From an uncultured Bordetella sp. (lineage in GTDB: Bacteria; Pseudomonadota; Gammaproteobacteria; Burkholderiales; Burkholderiaceae_B), in contig CALGFL010000040.1 of the NCBI GenBank assembly GCA_937881145.1, positions 1-14,967 of the forward strand: a DNA stretch of 14,967 nucleotides. Reading direction: 5' to 3'. A program made the position numbers and the translations under genes. The notes beneath the pieces were generated by a model, which saw only the letters and a program-made list of their open reading frames with translations, searched no databases and was not told where the DNA came from. Every line of letters begins with the position of its first letter. The first letter of the stretch is position 1. Below, in pieces: positions 7,500-14,908 of the stretch.

Positions 7500-8012
7500 A
7501 TGGATATTCCTCCCGACCGCGGCCGCCCGCCCGCCGACGACCTGCTTGCCTATGCCCTGGCCGACGCCGCCAGACGCGCCCGGCTCGGGCAGCGCCGGCG
7601 CAAGCAGCACGCGCGCAAATCCTCTTCACGCAAGCAAGACCCGCAACTCTCGCCCACGCAGCGCAAGGGCCTGGATTTCGAAGACCAGGCCCTGGAATTG
7701 CTGGCGCGCGCCGGCCTGCAACTGCTGGCGCGCAATCTGCGCGCGGCGCCCGGCGAGATCGACCTGGTCATGCGCGACGGCGACACGCTGGTGCTGGTGG
7801 AAGTGCGCGCCCGGTCGAACGCGAGCCACGGCGGCGCGGGGGCCAGCATCGATCCGGCCAAGCAACGCCGCCTGGCAAGCACCGCCGCCCTGATCCTGCC
7901 GGACCTGGCGCGCCGCTACTGGCAAGGCCGCGTGCCGCCCGTGCGCTTTGACGCCGTGCTGTTCGACGCCGGCCAGGCCCGATGGCTGCGCCATGTCTTG
8001 CTGTGCGAATAA
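7500..8012 (+). CDS. YraN family protein (UPF0102), nuclease-like
   Basis: The 170-residue protein contains the UPF0102 core: KGLDFEDQALELLARAG (56-72), NLRAAPGEIDLVMRDGDTLV (79-98) and LVEVRARSN (99-107). Asp88 and the Glu101-Val-Arg103 element fit the D...ExK-type nuclease fold proposed for the family; no enzymatic role is firmly established. The core is preceded by about 50 residues rich in Arg, Lys and Ala, so the protein is longer than the usual 115-130 residues. No in-frame ATG lies nearer the core, so the start at 7500 stands unless a GTG/TTG is used. It sits between divergent rsmI and the gmhA-like SIS gene, the same order as E. coli yraL, (lpoA), yraN, diaA, yraP but without lpoA. 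Confidence 0.87.
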   Translation: MDIPPDRGRPPADDLLAYALADAARRARLGQRRRKQHARKSSSRKQDPQLSPTQRKGLDFEDQALELLARAGLQLLARNLRAAPGEIDLVMRDGDTLVLVEVRARSNASHGGAGASIDPAKQRRLASTAALILPDLARRYWQGRVPPVRFDAVLFDAGQARWLRHVLLCE

Positions 8013-8103
8013 GGAAAAACCTCCGCGGGACAATCCGCCGGCAAAAGACTGCAATATTTCCCCCCACGCCGTTGCATCCCGAAAAATTCCCCATCTGCCC
8101 CCA

Positions 8104-8112
8104 TGAGATAAT
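8104..8112 (+). promoter_or_regulatory. Extended -10 element exactly 7 nt before gmhA
   Basis: TGA-GATAAT (8104-8112) fits an extended -10 (TGn followed by a 5/6 match to TATAAT) and ends 7 nt before the ATG at 8120. No acceptable -35 lies at 16-18 bp, as extended -10 promoters often allow. Transcription would start at or next to the A of the ATG, giving a leaderless message. There is no Shine-Dalgarno sequence for this ATG, which agrees. Confidence 0.45.
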
Positions 8113-8119
8113 CCGTCCC

Positions 8120-8713
8120 ATGAATCTGACCTCCCGAATGACTGCGCATTTCCGCGACGCCATCGGCGTCATCGAACTGAGCATGAACGACCTGGCCGAG
8201 CCGCTCTCGGCCGCGGTCGAGCTGATGTTCACGGCCCTGGCCAACAACGGCAAGATCCTGGCCTGCGGCAACGGCGGCTCGGCCGCCGACGCCCAACATT
8301 TCATCGCCGAACTGGTCGGCCGCTTCGAGCGCGAACGCCTGCCCCTGGCCGGCATCGCCCTGAACACCGATACCGCCATCCTCACCGCCGTGGGCAACGA
8401 CTACGGCTTCGAAGAAATCTACGAGCGCCAGGTCGGCGCCCTGGGTCAGTCCGGCGATGTGCTGGTGGCCCTGTCCACCAGCGGCAACTCGCCCAACGTC
8501 GTGCGGGCCATCGAGGCCGCGCAGAACCGCGACATGCACGTCATCGCCCTCACGGGCAAGAACGGCGGCCAGATCGGCCAGCGGCTCGGCGCGCATGACG
8601 TTCATCTGTGCGTGCCCAACGACCGCACCATGCGCATCCAGGAAGTTCACGGACTGCTGCTGCACGCCATGTGCGACGGCATCGACGCCCTTTTGCTAGG
8701 AGACACCGAATGA
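8120..8713 (+). CDS. gmhA: SIS-domain phosphoheptose isomerase (GmhA/DiaA family)
   Basis: The 197-residue protein is a single SIS domain: KILACGNGGSAADAQHFIAE (45-64), AVGNDYGFEEIYERQV (90-105), GDVLVALSTSGNSPNV (112-127), VIALTGKNGG (141-150) and RIQEVHGLLLH (172-182). GmhA converts sedoheptulose-7-phosphate to D-glycero-D-manno-heptose-7-phosphate for the LPS core. The position between yraN and the BON lipoprotein gene is that of E. coli diaA, a DnaA-binding non-enzyme. However, as I recall the E. coli sequences, the GmhA zinc/catalytic residues (H61, E65, Q172-like, H180) correspond to His60, Glu64, Gln174 and His182 here, while DiaA has lost the Glu and the last His. An active isomerase is therefore more likely, with a DnaA role not excluded. 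Its stop overlaps the next gene by 4 nt. Confidence 0.85.
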   Translation: MNLTSRMTAHFRDAIGVIELSMNDLAEPLSAAVELMFTALANNGKILACGNGGSAADAQHFIAELVGRFERERLPLAGIALNTDTAILTAVGNDYGFEEIYERQVGALGQSGDVLVALSTSGNSPNVVRAIEAAQNRDMHVIALTGKNGGQIGQRLGAHDVHLCVPNDRTMRIQEVHGLLLHAMCDGIDALLLGDTE

Positions 8714-9429
8714 CGCTCATGCCCCGCACCGCCCTGCGCGCCGCGCTGCTGGCCGCCGCCCTGGCCGGCACCGCCTCGACCTTGACCGGCTGCATTCCGC
8801 TGATGCTCGGCGGCGCGGCGGTCGGCGCTTCCGTATTCACCGATCGCCGCTCCTCGGGCACCCAGCTCGATGACCAGACCATGGCCTTCAAGGCCCAGTT
8901 CCAGATCGGCAAGCAACTGGGCGAGGCCGCTCGCGTCAACGCCGTCGCCTACGAGGGCAACGTGCTGCTCACCGGCGACGTGCCTACCCAGGCGGCCAAG
9001 GACCAGGCCACGTCCATCGCCCAGGGCATCGAGAAGGTCAAGTCCGTCATCAACCAGCTCGACGTGGGCCCCGCGGAACCGTTCGAAGGCCGCAGCAACG
9101 ACGTCTGGCTCAGCTCCAAGGTGCACACGGCCCTGCTCAGCACCAAGAACGTGCCCTCGGGCGCCATCGTCACCACCGTCAACCGCGGCGTGGTCTACAT
9201 GATGGGCAAGGTCACGCAGGAAGAGGGTGAAATCGCCGCCAAGGCCGCGGCCAATATCGGCGGCATCGTGAAAGTGGTAAAAATGTTTACCTATATCAGC
9301 CGCGAAGAGGCCATCCGCCTGTCGGGCGCGGCCACCACGTCCACGCCCAGCAGCGGCAGTGCCCCGGCCTCCGGCCCGGCTCCCATCGAGAACGGCAGCG
9401 ACACCATGCAGGCCATGCCCATCAAATGA
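8710..9429 (+). CDS. dolP: BON-domain outer membrane lipoprotein (DolP/YraP/OsmY-like)
   Basis: The 239-residue precursor has a hydrophobic signal ending in lipobox LTGC, so Cys28 should be lipidated. After a short Gly/Ala segment come two BON domains, about 52-119 (MAFKAQFQIGKQ...VAYEGNVLLTGDV...IEKVKSVINQLDV) and 129-197 (VWLSSKVHTALL...VNRGVVYMMGKV...VVKMFTYI). This is the architecture of E. coli DolP, which binds anionic phospholipid and supports outer-membrane integrity and BAM function. A Ser/Pro/Ala/Thr-rich tail of about 35 residues (205-239) has no E. coli counterpart. AGGAGA (8698-8703) lies 6 nt before the ATG, and an ATGA overlap couples it to the SIS gene. A start three codons on (8719) is possible. 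The dolP symbol rests on architecture and synteny. Confidence 0.9.
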   Translation: MTLMPRTALRAALLAAALAGTASTLTGCIPLMLGGAAVGASVFTDRRSSGTQLDDQTMAFKAQFQIGKQLGEAARVNAVAYEGNVLLTGDVPTQAAKDQATSIAQGIEKVKSVINQLDVGPAEPFEGRSNDVWLSSKVHTALLSTKNVPSGAIVTTVNRGVVYMMGKVTQEEGEIAAKAAANIGGIVKVVKMFTYISREEAIRLSGAATTSTPSSGSAPASGPAPIENGSDTMQAMPIK

Positions 9430-9434
9430 AAAAT

Positions 9435-9505
9435 ACCCCCCACGCTGCGCCTACGGCTTGCTGCCCCCCCGAGGGGGGCGCTTTTCATCTTGGGGCGGCC
9501 CGGCG
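9435..9505. repeat. GC-rich intergenic hairpin element, probable dispersed repeat
   Basis: The whole gap between dolP and the thioredoxin gene is an unusual block: a run of C (9436-9441), a segment CACGCTGCGCCTACGGCTTG, then a hairpin GCCCCCC (9463-9469) / GGGGGGC (9473-9479) with loop CGA, then GCTTTTCATCTTGGGGCGG and CCCGGCG up to the ATG. Elements of this form, C-run, G-run, CTTTT and TTGGGGCGGCCCGGCG, are familiar to me as intergenic repeats in Burkholderiales genomes; I cannot count copies here. The hairpin followed by CTTTTC could act as a terminator for the upstream operon, and the right edge abuts the next start codon. Confidence 0.6.
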
Positions 9506-9997
9506 ATGAAAAAACCGCTGATCGCTCTGCTTGCCGCGGTGGTCGTGGGTATTGCCGGATGGTTCGTCTGGCACCCCGCCCCCACCGCGCCCGACGTTGC
9601 CTTCAAAACGCTCGACGGCAAGACCATCACGATGGCCGACCTGCGCGGCAAAGTCGTGCTGGTGAAGTTCTGGGCGACCGATTGCGTCACCTGCATGCAG
9701 CAGATGCCCGCCACGGTCGCCGATTACCGGCACTACGAACCCAAGGGCTACGTCACCCTGGCCGTAGCCATGTCCTACGACAAGCCCGGCTACGTCGAAA
9801 ACTACGCCCAGACCCGCAAGCTGCCCTTTCCCGTGGCGCTGGACAGCCAGGGCAAGCTGGCCCAGGCCTTCGGCGACGTGCGGCTCACGCCCACCGCCTT
9901 CCTCATCGATCGGCAGGGGCATATCGTCAAGCGCTACCTGGGCGAATACGACCCCGCCAAGTTCCACGCCGCCGTCGAAAAAGCGCTGGCCGGCTGA
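9506..9997 (+). CDS. TlpA/ResA-like periplasmic thioredoxin-fold protein
   Basis: The 163-residue protein has an N-terminal hydrophobic helix (about residues 5-22, LIALLAAVVVGIAGWFVW) with a preceding Lys pair, so it is probably an inner-membrane-anchored or exported protein facing the periplasm. The rest is a TlpA/AhpC-TSA-like thioredoxin fold: LDGKTITMADLRGKVVLVKF, the redox motif C60-V-T-C63 in a WATDCVTC context, a cis-proline region RLTPTAFLIDRQG, and a typical YDPAKFHAAVEKAL end. Such proteins reduce disulfides in cytochrome c maturation or other exported targets; the CVTC dipeptide does not identify the partner. A weak GGGG-rich stretch precedes the ATG. The upstream frame is open but lies in a repeat and lacks homology. 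It is followed by a strong terminator. Confidence 0.88.
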   Translation: MKKPLIALLAAVVVGIAGWFVWHPAPTAPDVAFKTLDGKTITMADLRGKVVLVKFWATDCVTCMQQMPATVADYRHYEPKGYVTLAVAMSYDKPGYVENYAQTRKLPFPVALDSQGKLAQAFGDVRLTPTAFLIDRQGHIVKRYLGEYDPAKFHAAVEKALAG

Positions 9998-10975
<978 letters not shown>

Positions 10976-10981
10976 CGCATC

Positions 10982-11731
10982 ATGCGTTCGGCGCAACAAC
11001 GGCTCGTGCCGCGCCCGGTGGCGCGCGCTCAGCGCACCCGCCAGGTCGCGGTACACGCACGGCGCGTGTGGCTGTTCGACCTGGACAACACGCTGCACGA
11101 CGCCTCGCATGCCATCTTCGCGCATATCGACAAGGCCATGACGCAGGCCGTGCGCCAGACGCTGGGCGTGGATGCCGCCGAGGCCAACGCGCTGCGGACC
11201 AAATATTGGAAGCGCTACGGCGCCACGGCCATCGGCATGGCGCGCCACCACGGTGTCGATCTCGGCCATTTTCTGCGGTGCAGCCACGATTTCGACGTGG
11301 CGGCCATGGTGCGCGCCGAGCGCGGGCTGGCCAAAGCCCTATGCGCCCTGCCCGGCCGCAAGGTGCTGATTACCAATGCGCCGCTGCACTATGCCAAGGC
11401 GGTGCTGCGCCACCTGAACCTGCTGCGCCATTTCGACAGCCTCTGGGGCATCGAGGAAATGCGGATGCACGGCGAGTTCCGGCCCAAGCCCTCGGCCGCG
11501 CTGCTGCGCTACGTCCTGGCACGCGAAGGCGTGCCCGCCGCGCGCGCCGTGCTGGTCGAAGACACGCTCGACAACCTGCGTTCGGCCCGCGCCGTGGGCC
11601 TGCGCACCGTGCACGTCTTTCACCCCGGCACGCCTTTTTCCCGAGTGCGATTCCAACGCCCGGCTTATGTGGACTTGCGGGTAAACTCGATCCGCGACCT
11701 GCTGCTGCGGCGACGGCCTTTGCGCGGGTAA
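10982..11731 (+). CDS. HAD-family pyrimidine 5'-nucleotidase
   Basis: The 249-residue protein is a HAD hydrolase of the Sdt1/Phm8-like pyrimidine 5'-nucleotidase group. Motif I is VWLFDLDNTLHDAS with nucleophile Asp33 and acid/base Asp35; motif II is KVLITNAP with Thr131; the motif III lysine is Lys169 in RPKPS; motif IV is VLVEDTLDNL (Glu193/Asp194). The helical cap lies at about 42-110. It should dephosphorylate pyrimidine nucleotides such as UMP or CMP in the cytoplasm, but HAD substrate calls from sequence are weak. Roughly 28 basic residues precede motif I; no nearer ATG exists. It follows argB by 6 nt and precedes slmA by 48 nt, an order I recall from other beta-proteobacteria. Confidence 0.88.
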   Translation: MRSAQQRLVPRPVARAQRTRQVAVHARRVWLFDLDNTLHDASHAIFAHIDKAMTQAVRQTLGVDAAEANALRTKYWKRYGATAIGMARHHGVDLGHFLRCSHDFDVAAMVRAERGLAKALCALPGRKVLITNAPLHYAKAVLRHLNLLRHFDSLWGIEEMRMHGEFRPKPSAALLRYVLAREGVPAARAVLVEDTLDNLRSARAVGLRTVHVFHPGTPFSRVRFQRPAYVDLRVNSIRDLLLRRRPLRG

Positions 11732-11779
11732 GCCGGCGGCGGTCGTCCCGAGGCCGCATCACCCGCATCGAAATCCACC

Positions 11780-12355
11780 ATGGCCACCAAGCCCGGCGAA
11801 CGAAAAATCCAAATCCTGCAAGCGCTGGCCGAAATGCTCGAGCAGCCGCACGCTGCGCGCGTCACCACGGCCGCGCTGGCCGCGCGCATGCGCGTCTCGG
11901 AAGCCGCGCTCTACCGCCACTACGCCAGCAAGGCGCAGATGTTCGAAGGCCTGATCGAGTTCATCGAGACCACGATCTTCACGCTCGCCAACCAGATCGC
12001 GGCCGGCGAGACCTGCGGCCTGATGCAGGCGCGCAAGACCGCGACCATGCTGCTGGCTTTTTCCGAACGCAACCGCGGCATGACGCGCGTACTCACCGGC
12101 GATGCGCTCGTCACCGAAGACAATCGGCTGCAAGAGCGCATCAATCACATCAACGACCGCATCGAAGCCACCTTCAAGCAGTGCCTGCGCACCGCGGTCA
12201 CCACCGGCGCGCTGCCGTCCGACTCCGACATCGCCGCCCAGGCCAGCCTGCTGACGCACCTGGTCCTGGGCCGTTGGCTGCGCTATGCGCAAAGCGGCTG
12301 GCGCGTCATGCCCACCGTGCATCTCGAAGCCCAGTTGCGCGTGGCGCTGGGCTGA
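11780..12355 (+). CDS. slmA: Nucleoid occlusion factor SlmA (TetR family)
   Basis: The 191-residue protein is a TetR-fold regulator that matches SlmA, which binds specific chromosomal sites and blocks FtsZ ring assembly over the nucleoid. The N-terminal helix-turn-helix is RVTTAALAARMRVSEAALYR followed by HYASKAQMFEGLIEFIE (about 27-63). The ligand/FtsZ-facing domain shows LLAFSERNRGMTRVLTGDAL (91-110) and LQERINHINDRIEA, characteristic of SlmA rather than metabolite-sensing TetR proteins. The length is close to E. coli SlmA (198). No clear Shine-Dalgarno is seen, so the start is set by homology. It lies between a nucleotidase and panB rather than next to pyrE/dut as in E. coli. Confidence 0.9.
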   Translation: MATKPGERKIQILQALAEMLEQPHAARVTTAALAARMRVSEAALYRHYASKAQMFEGLIEFIETTIFTLANQIAAGETCGLMQARKTATMLLAFSERNRGMTRVLTGDALVTEDNRLQERINHINDRIEATFKQCLRTAVTTGALPSDSDIAAQASLLTHLVLGRWLRYAQSGWRVMPTVHLEAQLRVALG

Positions 12356-12364
12356 GGTTCCGAC

Positions 12365-13282
12365 ATGACCACTCGTTCATCCCAAGGCGGCAAGGCCGCC
12401 CAGCCCGGCGCCTCGGGAGAAGCCGCGCCCTATGGCGGGGCGCCCCATGGCGGGGCGGCGGAGTCCAAGCGCAAGAAGGTCACGACCGCGCGCATCGCCG
12501 ACATGCGGGCGAGCGGCGAAAAGATCGCGATGCTCACCGCGTACGACGCCACCTTCGCGGCAGCGGCCGACGCCGCGGGCGTCGATTGCATCCTGGTGGG
12601 CGATTCCCTGGGCATGATCTGTCAGGGCCGGGCCACCACCGTCGGCGTGACGCTGGAAGACATGCGCTATCACACGCAGTGCGTCGCCCAGGGGCTGGCG
12701 CGCGGCCAGGGCAGAGCGCTCCTCATCGCCTACCTGCCCTTCGGCAGCTATCAGCAGTCGCGCGAACAGGCCATGGCATCGGCCGTGCAGCTCATGCAGG
12801 CCGGGGCGCACATGATCAAGCTCGAAGGCGGCGGCTGGGCGGTCGACGTGGCGGCGTTTCTGATCGAACGCGGCGTTCCCGTCTGCGGGCACCTGGGGCT
12901 CACGCCGCAAACGGTGTCGGCGCTGGGCGGCTACCGCGTCCAGGGCAAGCGGGACGAAGACGCCGCGCGCATGCGCAACGACGCGCTGGCACTCGAAGCC
13001 GCGGGCGCGAGCATGGTGGTGCTGGAGATGGTTCCCGCCCGCCTGGCGGCCGATATCACCGGCCAGATGCGCGCCTGTGCAACCATAGGCATCGGTGCGG
13101 GCAGCGGCACGGCAGGGCAGGTCCTGGTCATGCACGACATGCTGGGGATCAATCTCGGGCGCATGGCCAAATTCGTGCGCAACTTCATGCAGGGCGCGCC
13201 GGGCGTGCAGGCGGCTTTCGCCGACTATGTCGCGGCGGTCAAGAACGGCACCTTCCCCGACGACGCGCTGCACGCCTGGTAG
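12365..13282 (+). CDS. panB: 3-methyl-2-oxobutanoate hydroxymethyltransferase, with an altered metal site
   Basis: PanB adds a hydroxymethyl group from 5,10-methylene-tetrahydrofolate to alpha-ketoisovalerate, the first step of pantothenate synthesis. Family blocks are clear: [11 protein letters not shown] (54-64), [12 protein letters not shown] (73-84, Asp80 = E. coli D45), MIKLEGGGW (150-158, Lys152 and Glu154 = K112 and E114), [11 protein letters not shown] (172-182), [11 protein letters not shown] (catalytic Glu221 = E181) and [20 protein letters not shown]. The odd feature is IAYLPFGSY: the Mg-binding Asp of E. coli (D84, ADLPF) is Tyr123, codon TAC. The product is 305 residues against about 264, owing to a 38-residue low-complexity N-terminus with a tandem repeat. 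GAGG lies 7 nt before the ATG; the gene starts 9 nt after slmA. panC is not in the window. Confidence 0.92.
   Translation: MTTRSSQGGKAAQPGASGEAAPYGGAPHGGAAESKRKKVTTARIADMRASGEKIAMLTAYDATFAAAADAAGVDCILVGDSLGMICQGRATTVGVTLEDMRYHTQCVAQGLARGQGRALLIAYLPFGSYQQSREQAMASAVQLMQAGAHMIKLEGGGWAVDVAAFLIERGVPVCGHLGLTPQTVSALGGYRVQGKRDEDAARMRNDALALEAAGASMVVLEMVPARLAADITGQMRACATIGIGAGSGTAGQVLVMHDMLGINLGRMAKFVRNFMQGAPGVQAAFADYVAAVKNGTFPDDALHAW
12428..12457 (+). repeat. 15-bp tandem repeat within panB
   Basis: Two adjacent 15-bp units, CCCTATGGCGGGGCG (12428-12442) and CCCCATGGCGGGGCG (12443-12457), differ at one base and encode [10 protein letters not shown] in the N-terminal extension of PanB. The period is a multiple of three, so changes in copy number would keep the frame. 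Confidence 0.8.
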
Positions 13283-13290
13283 CGCGCCGC

Positions 13291-13800
13291 TCAGAAAACG
13301 CCGAGCGCCATGCCGCACGCCAGGGATGCCCCAAGCGATCTGCAGGCCTGCAAATCTTCCTGTCCGATCCGCTTGGGCGCGAGAATCGTCTCGGGCGTCT
13401 GCGCATGGGTGCAGACGATCAGCGGTTCGGCGACGGCCTTGAGCCGCCAGCCCGCGGCGATGCGTCCGATCTGCCGCGCGGCGTTGCCGCCATCGCTGCC
13501 GGCGCAGATCAGCGTCGAATAAGGACGACCGTTGAGGCGCTCGAGCGCCGGGTAGTAGCAGCGGTCGAAGAAATCCTTCATCTGGCCGCTCATGCTCGCA
13601 AGATTTTCCGGGCAGGCAAAGATGAAGCCGTCTGCCGCCAGTAGCGCATCGGCGCGCACATCGCAGGCGCGCGCCAGATGCACCCGGACCGAGGCCTGCG
13701 TTGCCGCACCGTCGCGCGCCGCTTCGGCCATCTGGCGCGCGCCTCCGGTCATGGAGTGGTAGACGATGAGGAGCGTCTTTTTCGGCAAGGCGTCTGGCAT
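13291..13800 (-). CDS. Flavodoxin-like / NADPH-dependent FMN reductase family protein
   Basis: The 169-residue protein has a flavodoxin-like Rossmann fold. LLIVYHSMTGGARQMAEAA (10-28) is the FMN phosphate-binding loop, DGFIFACPENLASMSGQMKD (58-77) the isoalloxazine-binding segment, followed by FFDRCYYPALE and STLICAGSDGG (95-105). It is probably a cytoplasmic FMN-dependent oxidoreductase of unknown substrate. The frame is open a further seven codons to a TTG at 13821, but the ATG at 13800 has AGAGGA 7 nt upstream and is preferred. It converges on panB with only 8 bp between stops and no visible terminator. It lies downstream of ilvD on the same strand, but the ilvD terminator separates them, so it is probably a separate unit. 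Confidence 0.82.
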   Translation of the reverse strand: MPDALPKKTLLIVYHSMTGGARQMAEAARDGAATQASVRVHLARACDVRADALLAADGFIFACPENLASMSGQMKDFFDRCYYPALERLNGRPYSTLICAGSDGGNAARQIGRIAAGWRLKAVAEPLIVCTHAQTPETILAPKRIGQEDLQACRSLGASLACGMALGVF

Positions 13801-13839
13801 GGTGGGTTCCTCTTTGCGCAAATCGGATCGCTAGATGAC

Positions 13840-13862
13840 AAAAGGCCGGCATATCGCCGGCC
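13840..13862 (-). terminator. Rho-independent terminator of ilvD
   Basis: On the minus strand GGCCGGC (13862-13856) pairs with GCCGGCC (13850-13844) across a GATAT loop and is followed by TTTTG (13843-13839). It starts 31 nt after the ilvD stop and ends before the flavodoxin-like gene. Confidence 0.8.
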
Positions 13863-13893
13863 CTTCTTTCCAGCAAGCGCTGGCGAATCGAAT

Positions 13894-14907
13894 TCAGCGC
13901 TTGAGCTGCGACACGTCGCGCACCGCGCCGCGATCGGCCGAGGTGGCCAGGGCGGCATAGGCCTGCAGCGCCATGGACACTTCGCGCACGCGGTTCTCCG
14001 GCTTCCAGGCCTTGTCGCCGCGCGCTTGCATGACGGCGCGACGCTTGGCCAGCTCGGCATCGGACACGGCCAGATGCATGCGGCGGTTGGGGATGTCGAT
14101 CTCGATGGTGTCGCCTTCCTCGACCAGGCCGATCGCGCCGCCTTCGGCGGCTTCCGGCGAGGCATGGCCGATCACCAGACCCGACGAACCGCCCGAGAAG
14201 CGGCCATCGGTGAACAGGGCGCAGGTCTTTCCCAGGCCATTGGACTTCAGGTACGAGGTGGGATAGAGCATTTCCTGCATGCCCGGGCCGCCCTTGGGGC
14301 CTTCGTAGCGGATCACGACGACGTCGCCCGGCACGACCTTGTCGCCCAGGATGCCTTCGACCGCGTCGTCCTGGCTCTCGAACACGCGGGCGCGGCCGGT
14401 GAAGGTCAGCTGCGATTCGTCCACGCCGGCCGTCTTCACGATGCAGCCCTTCTCGGCCAGGTTGCCGTACAGCACGGCCAGGCCGCCGTCCTGAGAATAG
14501 GCGCCTTCCTTGCTGCGGATGCCGCCCGACTTGCGGTCCAGATCCAGCGTGAGGAAGGTGGCTTCCTGGCTGAAGGCCACGGTGGTGGGAATGCCCCCGG
14601 GCGCGGCGCGGAAGAACTTGCGCGCTTGCTCGTTCTTCTCGTCGGTCACGTCCCACTTGGCGATGGCCTGGCCCAGCGTGCCGCTGTGCACGTTGCCGCA
14701 GGACAGGTCCAGCAGATCGGCGCGCGCCAGTTCGGCCATGATGCCCAGGATGCCGCCGGCGCGGTGCACGTCTTCGATGTGGTACTTGTCGGTGGCGGGC
14801 GCGGCCTTGCACAGGCAGGGCACGCGGCGCGAGATCTGGTCGATGTCGCTCATGCTGAAGTCCACGCCCCCTTCCTGCGCCGCGGCCAGCAGATGCAGCA
14901 CGGTGAT
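13894..14907 (-). CDS. ilvD: Dihydroxy-acid dehydratase, C-terminal part (5' end missing)
   Basis: About 337 C-terminal residues of IlvD remain of the roughly 616-620 expected. IlvD dehydrates 2,3-dihydroxy-acids to 2-keto acids in isoleucine, valine and leucine synthesis and, through ketoisovalerate, feeds PanB. Blocks in order: [119 protein letters not shown] and a C-terminus ending [17 protein letters not shown]. The open frame runs without frameshift to about 14904, where the expected STN(T/A)VLHL sequence stops matching and adapter sequence begins. The gene is thus cut by an assembly artefact, not by a biological event. A terminator follows its stop. The start codon is not in the window. 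Confidence 0.95.
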   Translation of the reverse strand: MTVLHLLAAAQEGGVDFSMSDIDQISRRVPCLCKAAPATDKYHIEDVHRAGGILGIMAELARADLLDLSCGNVHSGTLGQAIAKWDVTDEKNEQARKFFRAAPGGIPTTVAFSQEATFLTLDLDRKSGGIRSKEGAYSQDGGLAVLYGNLAEKGCIVKTAGVDESQLTFTGRARVFESQDDAVEGILGDKVVPGDVVVIRYEGPKGGPGMQEMLYPTSYLKSNGLGKTCALFTDGRFSGGSSGLVIGHASPEAAEGGAIGLVEEGDTIEIDIPNRRMHLAVSDAELAKRRAVMQARGDKAWKPENRVREVSMALQAYAALATSADRGAVRDVSQLKR

Positions 14908-14908
14908 G

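Noticed and set aside
11068..13644. 858-codon plus-strand open frame across the HAD gene, slmA and panB
   Set aside because: It is out of frame with three well-supported genes on the same strand, and its Arg/Ala/Pro-rich translation has no domain signature.
13801..13821. TTG start giving seven extra residues on the flavodoxin-like protein
   Set aside because: A well-spaced AGAGGA precedes the ATG at 13800, while the TTG has no ribosome binding site.
12377..14812. 811-codon minus-strand open frame across panB, the flavodoxin-like gene and ilvD
   Set aside because: It is a frame shadow. Parts read as frame-shifted ilvD and flavodoxin sequence, the rest as panB antisense, as expected when GC-rich DNA lacks stops.
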